From Collybia mongolica (taxonomy: Eukaryota; Basidiomycota; Agaricomycetes; Agaricales; Clitocybaceae): a DNA stretch of 64,000 bases. Every line of letters starts with the position of its first letter. Position 1 is the stretch's first letter. Where the stretch lies: contig JAAXNY010000008.1 of NCBI GenBank assembly GCA_013420905.1, forward strand, positions 3,410,001-3,474,000, written 5' to 3'. The position numbers and the translations under genes were made by a program. The notes below the pieces were generated by a model that saw only the letters and a list, made by a program, of their open reading frames with translations, was not told the DNA's origin and made no database searches. Below, piece after piece: positions 23,381 to 34,126 of this stretch.

Positions 23381-23636
23381 TTCCCTCACTGAACAAGCCT
23401 TCAGCAAGATAGGTACACTGGGGGAAAAAACCATGTGCCTAGTGAACACATTGAAAGCCACATGAGGAGATAATATAGTTTCTCTCCCACTGTCTCTGCA
23501 TGACTACATTGGAGTCAATCATTGTATTTGTGTGAGAAGTGTAACCATATATGAATTTAGCAGACACACTGAGGGGACATACCTACTCTGAATGCTGTGT
23601 GAAAGGTGGAAACATGTGATTTACATTGTGATATGC

Positions 23637-23764
23637 ATCAGCAAACCCTAGTTATCTGTAGCACTCTGCACAGCCCTGCACAGATTCCCAGAGCACCACA
23701 GCAAAGATCTATAACCAAACATGCAGTACAATACTATACAGAATGGGAGCTTTCCACACAGTTT
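23637..23764. repeat. End fragment related to the element at 3770-5303
   Basis: Begins CATCAGCAAACCCT, the same terminus as the TA-flanked element in the laccase cluster. It continues with similar CTGCACAG-type words resembling that element's right end read inversely. The other end is not found, so this is a truncated copy. Confidence 0.4.
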
Positions 23765-24015
23765 GGCTAATGGCATTGCACACCAGAGACAATTGTGCCA
23801 CCTGGAGGGCTCATCATGCAAGTGTTGAAAGTTTTGCCTGTGGGGTGATGGTACCACTGACCAGGTAGGTAAGCTACAATGTAGCATACCATATGATCTT
23901 CCAGGTGTATACAATGTAGTGTACCATACAGTCTGCTAGACCTCCTTTCAACCACTGCCAAATATGTACAACTACATGTAGTCATACCATGCAAATCCAC
24001 CAGACATGTAGACCA

Positions 24016-24900
24016 TGCATGGCCAAAATGTGCCAAGTCCGAGAATCCAAGGCCAGCCTCAGATTGACATTGGCACAATTTGGCTGGCCTTGGATTGAAC
24101 TTGGCATAGTCTGGCTAGTCTTGGATTAAGTGTATATTTAAATCTGTATTCTGGATTGTATAGAAGCATGGCCATATGTTTTGGATAAGGATTTGCCTCT
24201 GCACAGATTGGCTCAGCACTGGCTGGCCTTGGCAATGGACCACCTCAGCACCTAAAAAACATGGCTACTAGTGCCAATGCACAGATACAGAGCTGCATGG
24301 GTTTGAATCTGTCCTGGATTATACAGAAATATAACCATAAGCCTTGGAAGGCAGCTCAGCGCTGTCTGGCCTTGGCAATGGATGGCCTTGGCACCTGAAA
24401 ACACAGCTACTGGTGGCAATTCTTAGAGATAGAGCTGCATATGTTCAAATATCCACCCTGGATTGTATAGAAACATGGCCATAGGTATTGTAATAGGATT
24501 GGCCTTTGCACAGATTGGCTTAGTACTGGCCAGCCTCAGCAACAGATGGCCTCAGCATCTAAAAATGCAGCTACTGGTGCCAATGCACAGGTAATTAAAT
24601 GTAATGCAGCTCTGTATCTAAGCATTTGTGCCAATGGCCATGTTTTTATACAATCCAGGATGGATATTTGAACACACACAGCTCAATATCTAAGTGTCAC
24701 CACTGGTAGCTATGTTTTCCAGGTACTGAGGCCAGACAGTGCCAAGCTGGCTTCCAAGACCTATGGCCACATTTCTATACAATCCAGAATACTGATTTAA
24801 ATATACACTTAATCCAAGACTGGCCAGACTGTGCCAAGTTCAATCCAAGGCTGGCCAAATTGCACTAAGTCAGAGGCTGACCAATCCTTATCCAAAGCTT
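24016..24900. repeat. About 155-bp direct repeats followed by inverted copies, inside the MULE-like element
   Basis: Units starting CTGGATTGTATAGAAGCATGGCC at about 24150 recur at about 24312 and 24464. Two inverted copies follow at about 24590-24780 (..TATACAATCCAG..). The block is bordered by an inverted pair near 24,020-24,150 and 24,770-24,890 that shares CTTGGATTAAGTGTATATTTAAAT. The arrangement could fold into a long stem. Confidence 0.6.
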
Positions 24901-24939
24901 ATGTATATATTTGGGAGCAATTATATGTAGGTCCAGTGG

Positions 24940-25247
24940 GCCATATGGCTGTGTATCCATTGGCCATGTGCCATCTTTCTGTTGGTTGTCTGCTGTATGT
25001 CCATCTGTCCATTGGCCATGTGTAGATTGGGTGTGTGCTGTGACTGTATGTCTGTTATCCATGTGTTGTATGCCCATTGGCTGTGTGGCTGTATGTCTGT
25101 GTGCTGTGTGCCTCCATTAGCTGTCTGTCTAGGAATATAGATATGACATTTATGAATATATACACAGTCCTAGTCTATGTCCATTCACTGTGTGCTGTGT
25201 GGCTGTTGGCTGTGTGGCTGTATGTCTGTGTGCCATGTGCCATATGT
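24940..25247. repeat. Degenerate minisatellite (TGTCCATTGGCTGTGTG-like)
   Basis: Irregular array of short words such as CCATTGGCCATGTG and GGCTGTGTGGCTGTATGTCTGTGTG. It continues on the other side of the nested hAT-like element (25,859-26,045), so the array was one piece before that insertion. Cys-rich ORFs in it (for example 25077-25496) are by-products of the repeat. Confidence 0.65.
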
Positions 25248-25255
25248 CCATTGGC

Positions 25256-25850
25256 TAGACTGTCCATGGTCCAGTCTGGGCCAGGCCCACCCTATTTTTG
25301 CTGGATCTGGCCCTGGGGGCCAGGGCCAGTCCACCCCTTTGTCAGACCTGGCCCGGGCTGGGTCAGTCCAAGGCCAGCCCCAGGTCAACCAGGTCCAGTG
25401 GTAAAAAAAAAATTGTTTAATAGTCTGGAAAGATGTCTACTGCCAATACATACTATAATTAACATCTATCAAGTAATTACAACTATCTCCCAATGAATTA
25501 TCCTAGTGTTTTCAGTCCTTGGACATCTAGATCATCAGAGAAGTAACATTGGTTTCTGCTCTGAAGCTGCTGGACATCAGGAATTTGGTCAAAAATCATT
25601 GATTTGAGGTTTGATCTTGCATTCTCTATTCCCCCACCATTTACCCCCACCATTTGGTAGCAATTTTACCACCTGCCAATATATAATGGCAGCCAGGTCT
25701 AGCCTGGGGGCTGGGCTAGTACTCACAGTGGCCCTGGCCCTGTCCAAAGGAGCCAGTCCACTCATATGCTGGCCCTGGCCCCTGGCCCTCAGGGTTGGCC
25801 CCAGGTTGACCCAGGTCCATGAGGTCCTGGCCCAGACCACAGACAGTCTA
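25256..25850. mobile_element. Nested hAT-like non-autonomous element (595 bp)
   Basis: Starts TAGACTGTC and ends with the complement (..GACAGTCTA at 25841-25850). TIR similarity extends through TGGTC and CTGGGCCAGG. Flanked by an 8-bp direct repeat CCATTGGC (25248-25255 and 25851-25858), the hAT target size. CCATTGGC is also common in the surrounding minisatellite, so the duplication is weaker evidence than usual. The interior has GGCC-rich stretches near both ends and no coding capacity. Confidence 0.55.
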
Positions 25851-26449
25851 CCATTGGCTGTCTGTCTAGGAGTATTTCATGAATATATACACAGTCCTAG
25901 CCTATGTCCATTGGCTGTGTGCCATGTGCTGTGTGTTGTGTGTGTCCATTGGCCATGTGCCATGTATCTGTTGGCTGTCTGTCCATGTGCTGTGTGTGCT
26001 GTGTGTCCATTGGCCATGTCTTGTATCCATTAGCTGTGTGTTGATTCCCTTTGACTATAACAACCCAAGGCCATACCAGGGATATATGCCATGCCATAAC
26101 CCATAGTTGCTGCTTGACTCATTTGGCTGCACATGGTCTACACATCTGGTGGATTCACATGGAACAACTACATGTAGTTGTATATATTTGGCAGCAGTTG
26201 GAAGAAGGCCTAGTGGTCTGTATGGTACACTACATTGTATATACCCACTAGACTGTATAGTACACTACACTGTAGCTCACCTATGCACACTGACCAGCTC
26301 AGGGCAGCCAGTGTTGTCCTGGCATGGTGGTGTATTCCAGACATGAGCCAGGTAAGAAATTCATGGCACAGATGTGGGATTGGGTTAGGATTTGATTAAA
26401 CTCTAGACTTCTTCTGTGTATATTGTCCAAGGGTTCTCCTTGGGTTAAT

Positions 26450-26710
26450 TGTGGGGAGGGGCAATAATTACAGTACACTTGGTACTCAGTCTATTGAATT
26501 GAAAGATATTATAAAATATACCTAAGGTCTAAACACTTGTGTTAAGACTTTTGTCTGAATCAAACCTGTTGGGAGATCATTGAAAAGGCTTTGACTAGTA
26601 CTATTTAAAAACTTAGTGCTTTCACACACTCAAACCCAAACTCAAATCGGGTGATTCCTACTGTTTGTGTGTTGATTGTTATATTTGGTGTGTGTGTGTA
26701 AGAGATTACA
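26450..26710. repeat. Decayed LTR with adjacent primer-binding-site-like sequence
   Basis: 261-bp segment starting TGTGGGGAGGGGCAATAATT and ending GAGATTACA. It is followed by TTTCATAGCATCAGCAC, which resembles the tRNA-Met primer site that follows many fungal Gypsy 5' LTRs. No second LTR or target duplication found. It begins where the decayed gene copy ends. Confidence 0.35.
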
Positions 26711-28700
26711 TTTCATAGCATCAGCACACTTATAGCCCAGGAGTCCCCTTTCAATGCATTGGCTGACTTGGGGTTAGTGTGGCATGATGTAGGGTTGCCC
26801 TTACAGTTGGCCAGAATGAGATCTAGCAGAGAAATCCAAAATTATAATATAGAAGTTGGGTAACGGGCTATCTACTTACATAGCAGGGGAATCCAGAGAG
26901 AGTACTCTGAGGATCCTCTGCCAGGGGTCTCTATCCTATATACCTATTCTAGGCAATAGCTATGAAGTTGCATTGTTGCTATGTGGCTCAGGGTTGTAAA
27001 GTACATTATCTACAGGCAAGCCATTGTACTCTGATGGCAATGCAATGAGTGGGGCATGCAAGTGTCAATAGTGGGCATTGCAACAGCAGGGTGTAAAGGT
27101 GCAATGAGAAGTGGTGCCAATAGTGGAGGATGCAGGTGCCAATAGCAGAGGGTGTTGCAGCAGCATGTCCAATGAGCAATGAGCAAGTGCTAATATTGGG
27201 AGTTGCAATATTGTGTATAGAATTGGGTGTTCCACTCACAGGGGCTCACCCTCTCACTGGTGCTGTAGGGGCTAGGTTGGGGTAGGCTGTGGCCTGCTCT
27301 CCTTGGGTGGTGAGCCACTCCAAGGATCCACCCCCCAAGTGCCCAATCAGGCACACAATTCTGGCCCATCCAGGGCTGCCACTGTGATTCTTTTAAGAGC
27401 ACCTTCCTGCCTTGCATGATGGCCCTATGTTTGTACTAGTATGAATCATTTCCCCAGTAGTTCACCTCAACCACAACTGTAGTACAGCAGTATCTAAGCC
27501 TTTGTCCAAGAAAAAAAGTTATAATATAAAAAGCATTTCAAGTTACAGACACCCCTTACTGCCTTACAGAAGAGGAGTATTGCAACTCTGAGCAGGAATC
27601 ATGGCTGATGGAGGACCCCCCCCCACCCAACTCACACACCACTTCCATCCCACTGCTGGAACTGCCACTCCAAACCATATCTGTTGTCTATAGTTCCATG
27701 AGGATAGACAGCTGGTGCCCAAAAGCTATTTGCCAGAAAAGAGAGACTGAGTAAAGAAGGAGAGGGTGTATACAGGCAGCAGCAGCAGCCATAAGACTGT
27801 CCTGACAAACAGTGTTGCCATGTCAGGCTACAGGGGGATGCCATTGTGGATGGGCCATCCATCAGGGAACCATTGAGAAATTGCCATGACCAGGCATTAT
27901 TTGTAATTATTAATCCGACTTTGTGACAAATGAGAGTCACTTAAAACCCTCTACAAGGCCTTGAAAGCATATTAAAAAAAAACACAAACTAGAAAATGGT
28001 TATATATTTTTTTTTCTCATCAAAATTCCCCTGTACCAGAAGTGCAATATTACACCCTTGTTGTAACCCTTTTGCAAAGCAGTGCTGAAGGATGTGTCCT
28101 GATTCTCAGCTATCAGTAGCACTGGCACATTGCAAAACACAGCATTTAAGACACATTTATTGTTGATTCAATATAATTTAAATACAAAAAAAGCCAATAT
28201 ATGAACAAGACCAGATCCCCTTTCCATTGCAGATCCAATAAGATCCAGAGGTGGCATTTATACCACACATTAGAAACTTGACACATTACTGTATCTGCTT
28301 TGGTATGAATAGTAGTGGAGCCAAGATCTTTGATTGTTTCTAGATATCTCTTGGGGTGTATGGTGGGTTTGGTGAGGCTATATACAGTACACAGTACAAG
28401 TAAGAAAGGAAGTTCAGGTGGCAGAGGGCAGAGGTGGGAGGGGGGTTCGAAGGTGGGAGGAGGTTCAAAATAAGTAATAGCCTGTAGTTGTAACTCATGG
28501 GGGAACAGGAGCAGGGGGGGAATTTCAAGAAGAAGCAAGAGTAGCTTACTGAAACCCTTGGAATGCCCTCTTCAGGTGCTCAGCCTCAGGGTATCTGATG
28601 GCAGAAAGCCCATCAAGGATCTGCTGAACTTCACAGGGAGATATAAGAATATGTGGGCCCTCAGCAACATTGTGGGATGGGGAGAGTTGGCAGGCATAAT
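26711..28700. other. Decayed repeat sequence, nothing assignable
   Basis: CG-poor sequence with short repeated words (for example GTGCCAATAG.. near 27,060-27,200). Minus-strand frames at 28146-28538 and 28546-28755 are open (the latter includes GPHILISPCEVQQILDGLSAIRYPEAEHLKRAF and looks protein-like), but I recognise no family and see no starts or splice structure. Probably old transposon or gene fragments. Confidence 0.3.
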
Positions 28701-31365
28701 GAATGCAGTGAATTACAAGTTCTTTATCAACCCAGGTTTTAGGCAAAAAGTTCATTCATTCATTCATATTTCAACACTGCAGGAAAATATTTCCATAATG
28801 GGATTTTTCTTCCTTTATGGCTTTTTACAGCATTTCCCCATAAACACAAAGTATTGTGACATAATTTACATGTTTTTGGGATAATTACATAATGCTTTTG
28901 ATGATGCCATCAAAATTATGCATATCTAATATTTCAAAGTGTCACATTTGAAAATTTATTTTGTGTTTATTTTGTGTTTTTCTCTATAACCAGTAAAGCT
29001 ATTAACTTTGTTTTTATATATTTGGAATGTACAAACATGGCTCTACAATTTCCTTGTTGAGCATATTTTTCCCATGGTCCATTTTGAACAAAACATTAGA
29101 AATGTCCAGATTCAGCTAGTTTTGAAGGTCTGTGTTATGGCTGTTTAGGCCTTATCCACTAAGTTAGTCTGGTTCATCATTCATTTGTTCTAAGACCATT
29201 GACTCTGCAAGTCTAATGTCTGCTGACTCCCTCTTTAGGGCTAAGTCAGATTGTTCATTCAATGATACACTACTCCCTTCATAAGGCAAGTAGAATCAAG
29301 TTCATGTTGAGAGTCAAGAGTAAGTGAATGAGGTTGATTCAGCTAGGTTAAGCTAAGGAAGCTAACTACACTAGAATGTCCCTACATATACATATATATT
29401 GGTTTGATAAGCATAGATAAGTGAGGTTTATGCTATTGGTCATATAGCTAAGAGGGATTAGTGCTATAGGTTGTCTTGGTAATATAATGAGTAAGCATGA
29501 GATAAATGGGACTAATGGGGAATTGTCTGAGTAATGCAAACCAATATTAGTAATTGCAAGTAAGCAAAAATGAGTAAGAAGAAAAAGATAGATGGGGCGC
29601 ATGATAAGGGAATCTGTAACAGTCTGTGTGTTATGCCAGGGGTGAACAAACATCTTATAACAACAATGACCCTGTCCAAATATGACCCTTGTGGGAAATT
29701 ATCCTAAACATTGGAAAAATCAACAACTACTACTATATTTATCTGAAATACAAAGAGGATTGATTTCTCTATTTATTGACACATGTCACATGATATATTC
29801 CATCACATAAGCATACCAAATACATGACAACAATCTGAATGCTCATTTAGTGTCCATGATCCTGGGAAAAAATTAGCTCTGATGGTTTTTATGTTTTGTC
29901 CATCACCAGACAAGCTATGGCATTGGGTTTTGTGTACAGGCATTGCTTGTTTACTTGGTAACATTTTACCATGGTCACATGACCTCTATAAACTATCACC
30001 TACATTGTTTCTAGTCATTTACAACTTCCTGAATGTGGAATGGACTTATTTCTCCTAAGAAAAGAAATAAAGAATGAGTACCTGCCACACAGTGTGTTGG
30101 CCCACTCCACCCAAGTCAGTAAGAAGTAAACTAATATCTGTGAAGGTGATAAGAACATATTGCAAGGTAGATAGAATTACACCAAAGTATATCTGAGCAA
30201 CTAGAATTGGGGCACATATATACTCTTTTTACACACACCTGGTTTGGGCACAGGGGTGGTTGGTACTACTTGGTCTAGACAGCACATCCGGGGGTGCACA
30301 CCCACCTACGAGGAGATTTTTCTACCATATGGAATATACTACTGCACCACCCATGTCCATCATGCTAGCTGATCACTAGCAGATGTGGGCAGGCAGTCAC
30401 TGGTGATGTGGCAGGTGCCTCTGTGGGTCTTGCTGCAGCTCTTATTGTTGTGATTTAGCAGTTGTTATTATCACTAGGGGGGTGTGTTAGAAATAGCAGA
30501 AGAGAGCAAGTGAATAAAAGTAAATGCCTGTCTCTACTGTTGGAGCTAAATGTCCTCAAGTAGTCCAAAGATCTGTGTATTTGCATTGTTGTGACCAAGG
30601 TATCAGCTCAGTTGGACAAGCAGCTATATATAAGATGATATGTAGATGACCAAGATCTAATGTGTAAATATTAGTAAGGAATTGGTAATACATCAGTAAG
30701 CATAGTATCTAAATATAATGTCAGGTCAGATGGCAGATATGATGTCAGCAGGTATGACCAAATCAGATATGATCAAATCTAACAGGGTGGGTATGAGAGA
30801 GGGTGGTGGTATCAATGGCAGTGGGACCTGGTATTGTATTTGGCAGTGTTGTGCACCATCATAAGGCAGGGAGGTGATGGGAGGGGCAGCTGGGGATGTA
30901 GTGGTGGTGGTTGACAACAAGGCTGATAGGTGATGTGGCACCCACCAACAATACTCAGCCATTGCCAGTAATGGCCAAGAGTGCACAGCAGAGGGTCATT
31001 ATAATAACAAGCAGTTCAGGCTAACAAGCACAAATATGAATCTACATTTTCAAGTTTGTTAATTTTTTCACACAGTCCATCTCTGAGAGTCTGAGTCCCT
31101 ACTTTACCAGCTGACTTGTTTTTAAGGGAAATGCCTAGATATATATTGTTACCTTTTATTGGTGGATATTTGTATAGGATCTATAAACACCAACTTCTAT
31201 TGGCAATTCATTTGCAGTTGCTTATATCATATACCATGGATATGGGTGGAGTTGTAAGGGGATCACTTGTTTTCCCACATCTAGCCATCAAGATCACTAT
31301 TGCACAGCTTGCATAGCCCCACTGTTACATCTATCATCCTGACATGCACTGCCTTAACCCTGTAC
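28700..31365 (+). repeat. Left arm of a large inverted repeat
   Basis: Reads from outer end to inner end and is complementary to 39,995-43,990. Shared blocks: TTCTTTATCAACCCAG with a nearby GATT microsatellite, TGTACAAACATGGCTCTACA, the 29,640-30,060 stretch against 43,080-43,500, 30,900-31,030 against 42,230-42,340, and 31,040-31,365 against 39,995-40,330. Divergence is moderate. The left arm carries a 300-bp solo LTR missing from the right arm. Confidence 0.75.
30485..30784. mobile_element. Solo LTR (300 bp)
   Basis: Starts TGTTAGAAATAGC and ends AATCTAACA (TG..CA), flanked by a 5-bp duplication GGGTG at 30480-30484 and 30785-30789. The opposite arm of the inverted repeat lacks it and shows the uninterrupted site, so the insertion post-dates the duplication. 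No internal retroelement region, so presumably LTR-LTR recombination. Confidence 0.75.
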
Positions 31366-31384
31366 TTTACAGTCTCCCACAAGT

Positions 31385-31535
31385 ATATGTAGACTCCACT
31401 AGACTCTAGTAGACTCTAGTAGACTGGTCTTAGACTATATACTAGGCTACTAATAGACTACAATTTTACTGTCTAGTAGTCTACTAGACAGTCTATAGAC
31501 TGGCTTAGACTATGTACTAGACTCTGATCCTTGTT
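31385..31535. repeat. TAGACT-rich fold-back repeat
   Basis: About 150 bp built from TAGACT and CTAGTAGACT words on both strands (TAGTAGACTCTAGTAGACT.., ..GTCTACTAGACAGTC). It can pair with itself. The same TAGACTGTC word forms the TIR of the element at 25,256, so this may be a related fold-back remnant. Confidence 0.5.
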
Positions 31536-33705
31536 CATATGATTGGCTGTAATTAATCTAATTGAATTGAATATAATTTACTACAAATAATAATGATAAT
31601 AATTATATTTATATTTATAAGGGCAGGGGGTAAGCCCTAGCACAGGCCAATCCACAGATTAGTCATCTGCTGGATGCAGTAAAACTGCAGATATCTGTGC
31701 AAACTGCAACCACTTAGCGCCCTATGGAGTATCAAGGGTGATAGTAGTGGTAAATAGTTATTAAATTGGGCAGGTTTCAGTTGAACATGAAGAAGATAAA
31801 TAAAGAGCATATAATATACTTTCAACCAGCAGTATCTGTAAGGGGAGTGCTAGTTTGCCCCCATCTAACCACTCAGATTAACCTTGCATATCATATGTAC
31901 TCATATGCTGCTGTATACCTGACTTTGGTATAACCCTACTAACCTTGTGACCCTGTCCCTTACCCCTTTCATGGATATTACATGACTCCTTACTGGTGCA
32001 CCATTGCATGCCCAAGCAGGCCTATATTGGCTTCCAATATACTTCCATAGTTTACCCACCAATGTACCATATATAGTTGGTGCTTGCCCTTTGGGGTCTG
32101 CATCTTAGCAATACCTTAGGTCTGGGTCCCCTTTGTGTAACTAAGCTGCCTGTGTCACAAGTGCCTCCTTCCTGACATGGTTGACTTCACTGTGCACATC
32201 ACCCTCCCTTGGATAGCACTTGTGGTAATGCTGCCCCTTACAGTATCATCTTCAGAAAAAAATTAGAAATACATAAAGATGCAAAATAGAAGTAATTAGG
32301 ATTCCTGAAGAGACTTAGCCAAGGCAGGAATACTAGGAAAGAATGGTAGTTTCTTTCAGGATTCCAAAGCCATTTTAGCTTTAAATCTTTGAGAAGACAT
32401 TGAATGTTGCATAAAATTGACCTGATGACAGCCAATAGAAAATGCCCATTCAGCATCTACAGATGAAGCTAAAAGTGTAATCAGTTCTAAATAGGCTCCA
32501 ATTTCTAACAAAAGAATAACTCACCTGGTGCTGAGAAAAAAATACCATGCCATATGTGCAACTTGTGGTTGTGTTTGCTCTAGATTATGCCAATATTTAA
32601 TATAACCACCTTGTTGCTTGATTGCAGTATGTGTGAGACAAGGTTGCTTCAAGTAGGCTTCAATTGTGTCACTTTTGGCAAGGTCTTCATCATCAGATGA
32701 TTCAAGATCATATTTGGACTGCTAACAAAAAGTTAGATAATTATATGACTAAAGTGAAAATTATATCAGGCCTTTTTCTCCTTTGGTTTTGATTGTACTG
32801 GAGCTCCTTTGTAGTAGTGTCCTTGAAATAAGCAATAACAGCTTTCTTGATCTCATTCTTCCACATTTTGGAAAAGCCCATATCTTCAGTGAACCAGGAT
32901 AGCTTGCAATCTGGACACATCACTAGGAGATATACATTATAAAATATGTTATTACAATAAAGGCAATTTATTAATTACCAATTGCAATGACATAGATATC
33001 ACACTGATCATGGTGAAGTCAGATAAGCATGGGATAGACTTCAACAATCAAAGGGATATCAGAACTTGAGAAAAATTTAGTTAACTTTTCAAAAAGCTAT
33101 AACAAAAGAAATATGAGTGAATTTTCATAATAAAATATTAACAACTCACTGTAAGAACTTGAATTAAATCAGGTAGAAGTTCCCACTTTGGAGGTGATAG
33201 TGTGTATGCTGCCAGATTATTTGACCTTTTTGAGGATATTGCATTAATGATATCCTTGAAAGTGTTGTGAGAGCAGAGACAATCAAGATCAGAATTCCAT
33301 TGAGTAGGGACATGCCAAATGAGAGTATGAGAACCACCCACAAGGTCTTGATCATACTCAACAGCCTTTTGAAATGCCTCATTGAGTGCTGTATTATCAT
33401 GAATACACTGGGCAAAACCAGAAACCCAAAAAGTAAATAAATAAGCATATGTTTATTGTTGAAGGAAAACATATGTGTGGAATAATACTCTGTGCCTCTT
33501 TCTCAGTATCTGGATCAATTTCAATTCCTTCCAAAGCCATCATCTGAATTGCTTATTTTTTCAAATCCCAAGTTACAGCTTCATCATATGCAAGTTACCC
33601 CCCATACCCTCCCTCTGCCTCCAGAGTCATAGCCACTTCATTTAGCTCCTCTAAAGTTGCTTCATCAATCTCTTCATCCATATCAATATCTCCTTCCTCA
33701 ATTGT

Positions 33706-34105
33706 TGTAGAGAATCACAAAGAGGAGTAACTCAGGTCAGTCACACAAAGTGGGTGAAAGATGACTGATGGTATTATGTACCTGTAGAGAATCACAAAGA
33801 GGAGTAACTACAGGTAGTCAGTACGGTGTGAATGTAAGTTAACAGAACTGGGCTCACCTCAGGTCAGTCACACGAAGTGGGTGAAAGACAACTGAGGTGC
33901 CCCCCCTACTCTACCCAAGAGTATATAAGTAAGTTATAGCCCAACATAGTCCAAGACTCCATAGCTAAGCCTTTGTAGAGGCTGTAGGTATAAGCAAGGA
34001 TGGATTGGGAAGTTGGGTGGCCAAAAGGAGAAATATGTGATCATAAAGTATATGAGGGAATTTGGAACATAATGAGTGGGGGTCACAAGTGGCCCTTTCT
34101 CAACA
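33706..34105 (-). repeat. 3' LTR of the Copia element
   Basis: 400 bp. About 15 differences from the other LTR, all transitions by eye and mostly at CG/TG/CA positions (for example GTGTG against GTGCG, CCATA against CCGTA). Both LTRs contain an internal partial repeat of the unit starting GTAGAGAATCACAAAGAGG, about 80 bp apart. Confidence 0.9.
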
Positions 34106-34126
34106 CTCCCCTGGGCAACGGTGACC

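Larger units (their letters stand above)
23865..26287. mobile_element. MULE-like non-autonomous element with about 150-bp TIRs
   Basis: Terminal inverted repeats of roughly 150 bp (about 23865-24015 and 26125-26287 inverted; both contain AGCTACA.TGTAG, ACAATGTAGTGTACCATACAG and CAACTACATGTAGT). Flanked by a 10-bp direct repeat CACTGACCAG at 23855-23864 and 26288-26297. Long TIRs with a 9-10 bp target duplication are typical of Mutator-like elements. No transposase remains. The interior is repeats plus a nested hAT-like insertion. Confidence 0.7.
23765..26449 (+). pseudogene. Decayed copy of the 3' end of the 19,978-21,493 gene, split by a MULE-like element
   Basis: 23765-23835 matches 21,300-21,365 (CTAATGGC..ACACCAGAGACAA..GCCACCTGGAGGGC). 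26298-26449 matches about 21,400-21,530 (CTGGCA.GGTGG.GTA, AAGAAATT.ATGGCA, then the 3' flank with GATTAA.CTCT). Differences are largely CG-to-TG/CA: ACGGCGCC in the gene becomes ATTGTGCC here. The two parts are separated exactly by the 2.4 kb element at 23865-26287 with its target duplication. It is a gene fragment carried into the repeat block before that element inserted. Confidence 0.65.

Noticed and set aside
24911..26033. Cys-rich ORFs of 70-140 codons (for example 25077-25496 and 25611-26033)
   Set aside because: They are produced by the CCATTGGC/GGCTGTGTG minisatellite and the nested hAT-like element, exist in several frames, and have no start context or introns.
32240..33472. Membrane-protein-like minus ORFs (for example 33164-33472)
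   Set aside because: Wrong frame of the decayed hAT transposase; hydrophobicity comes from AT-rich reading.
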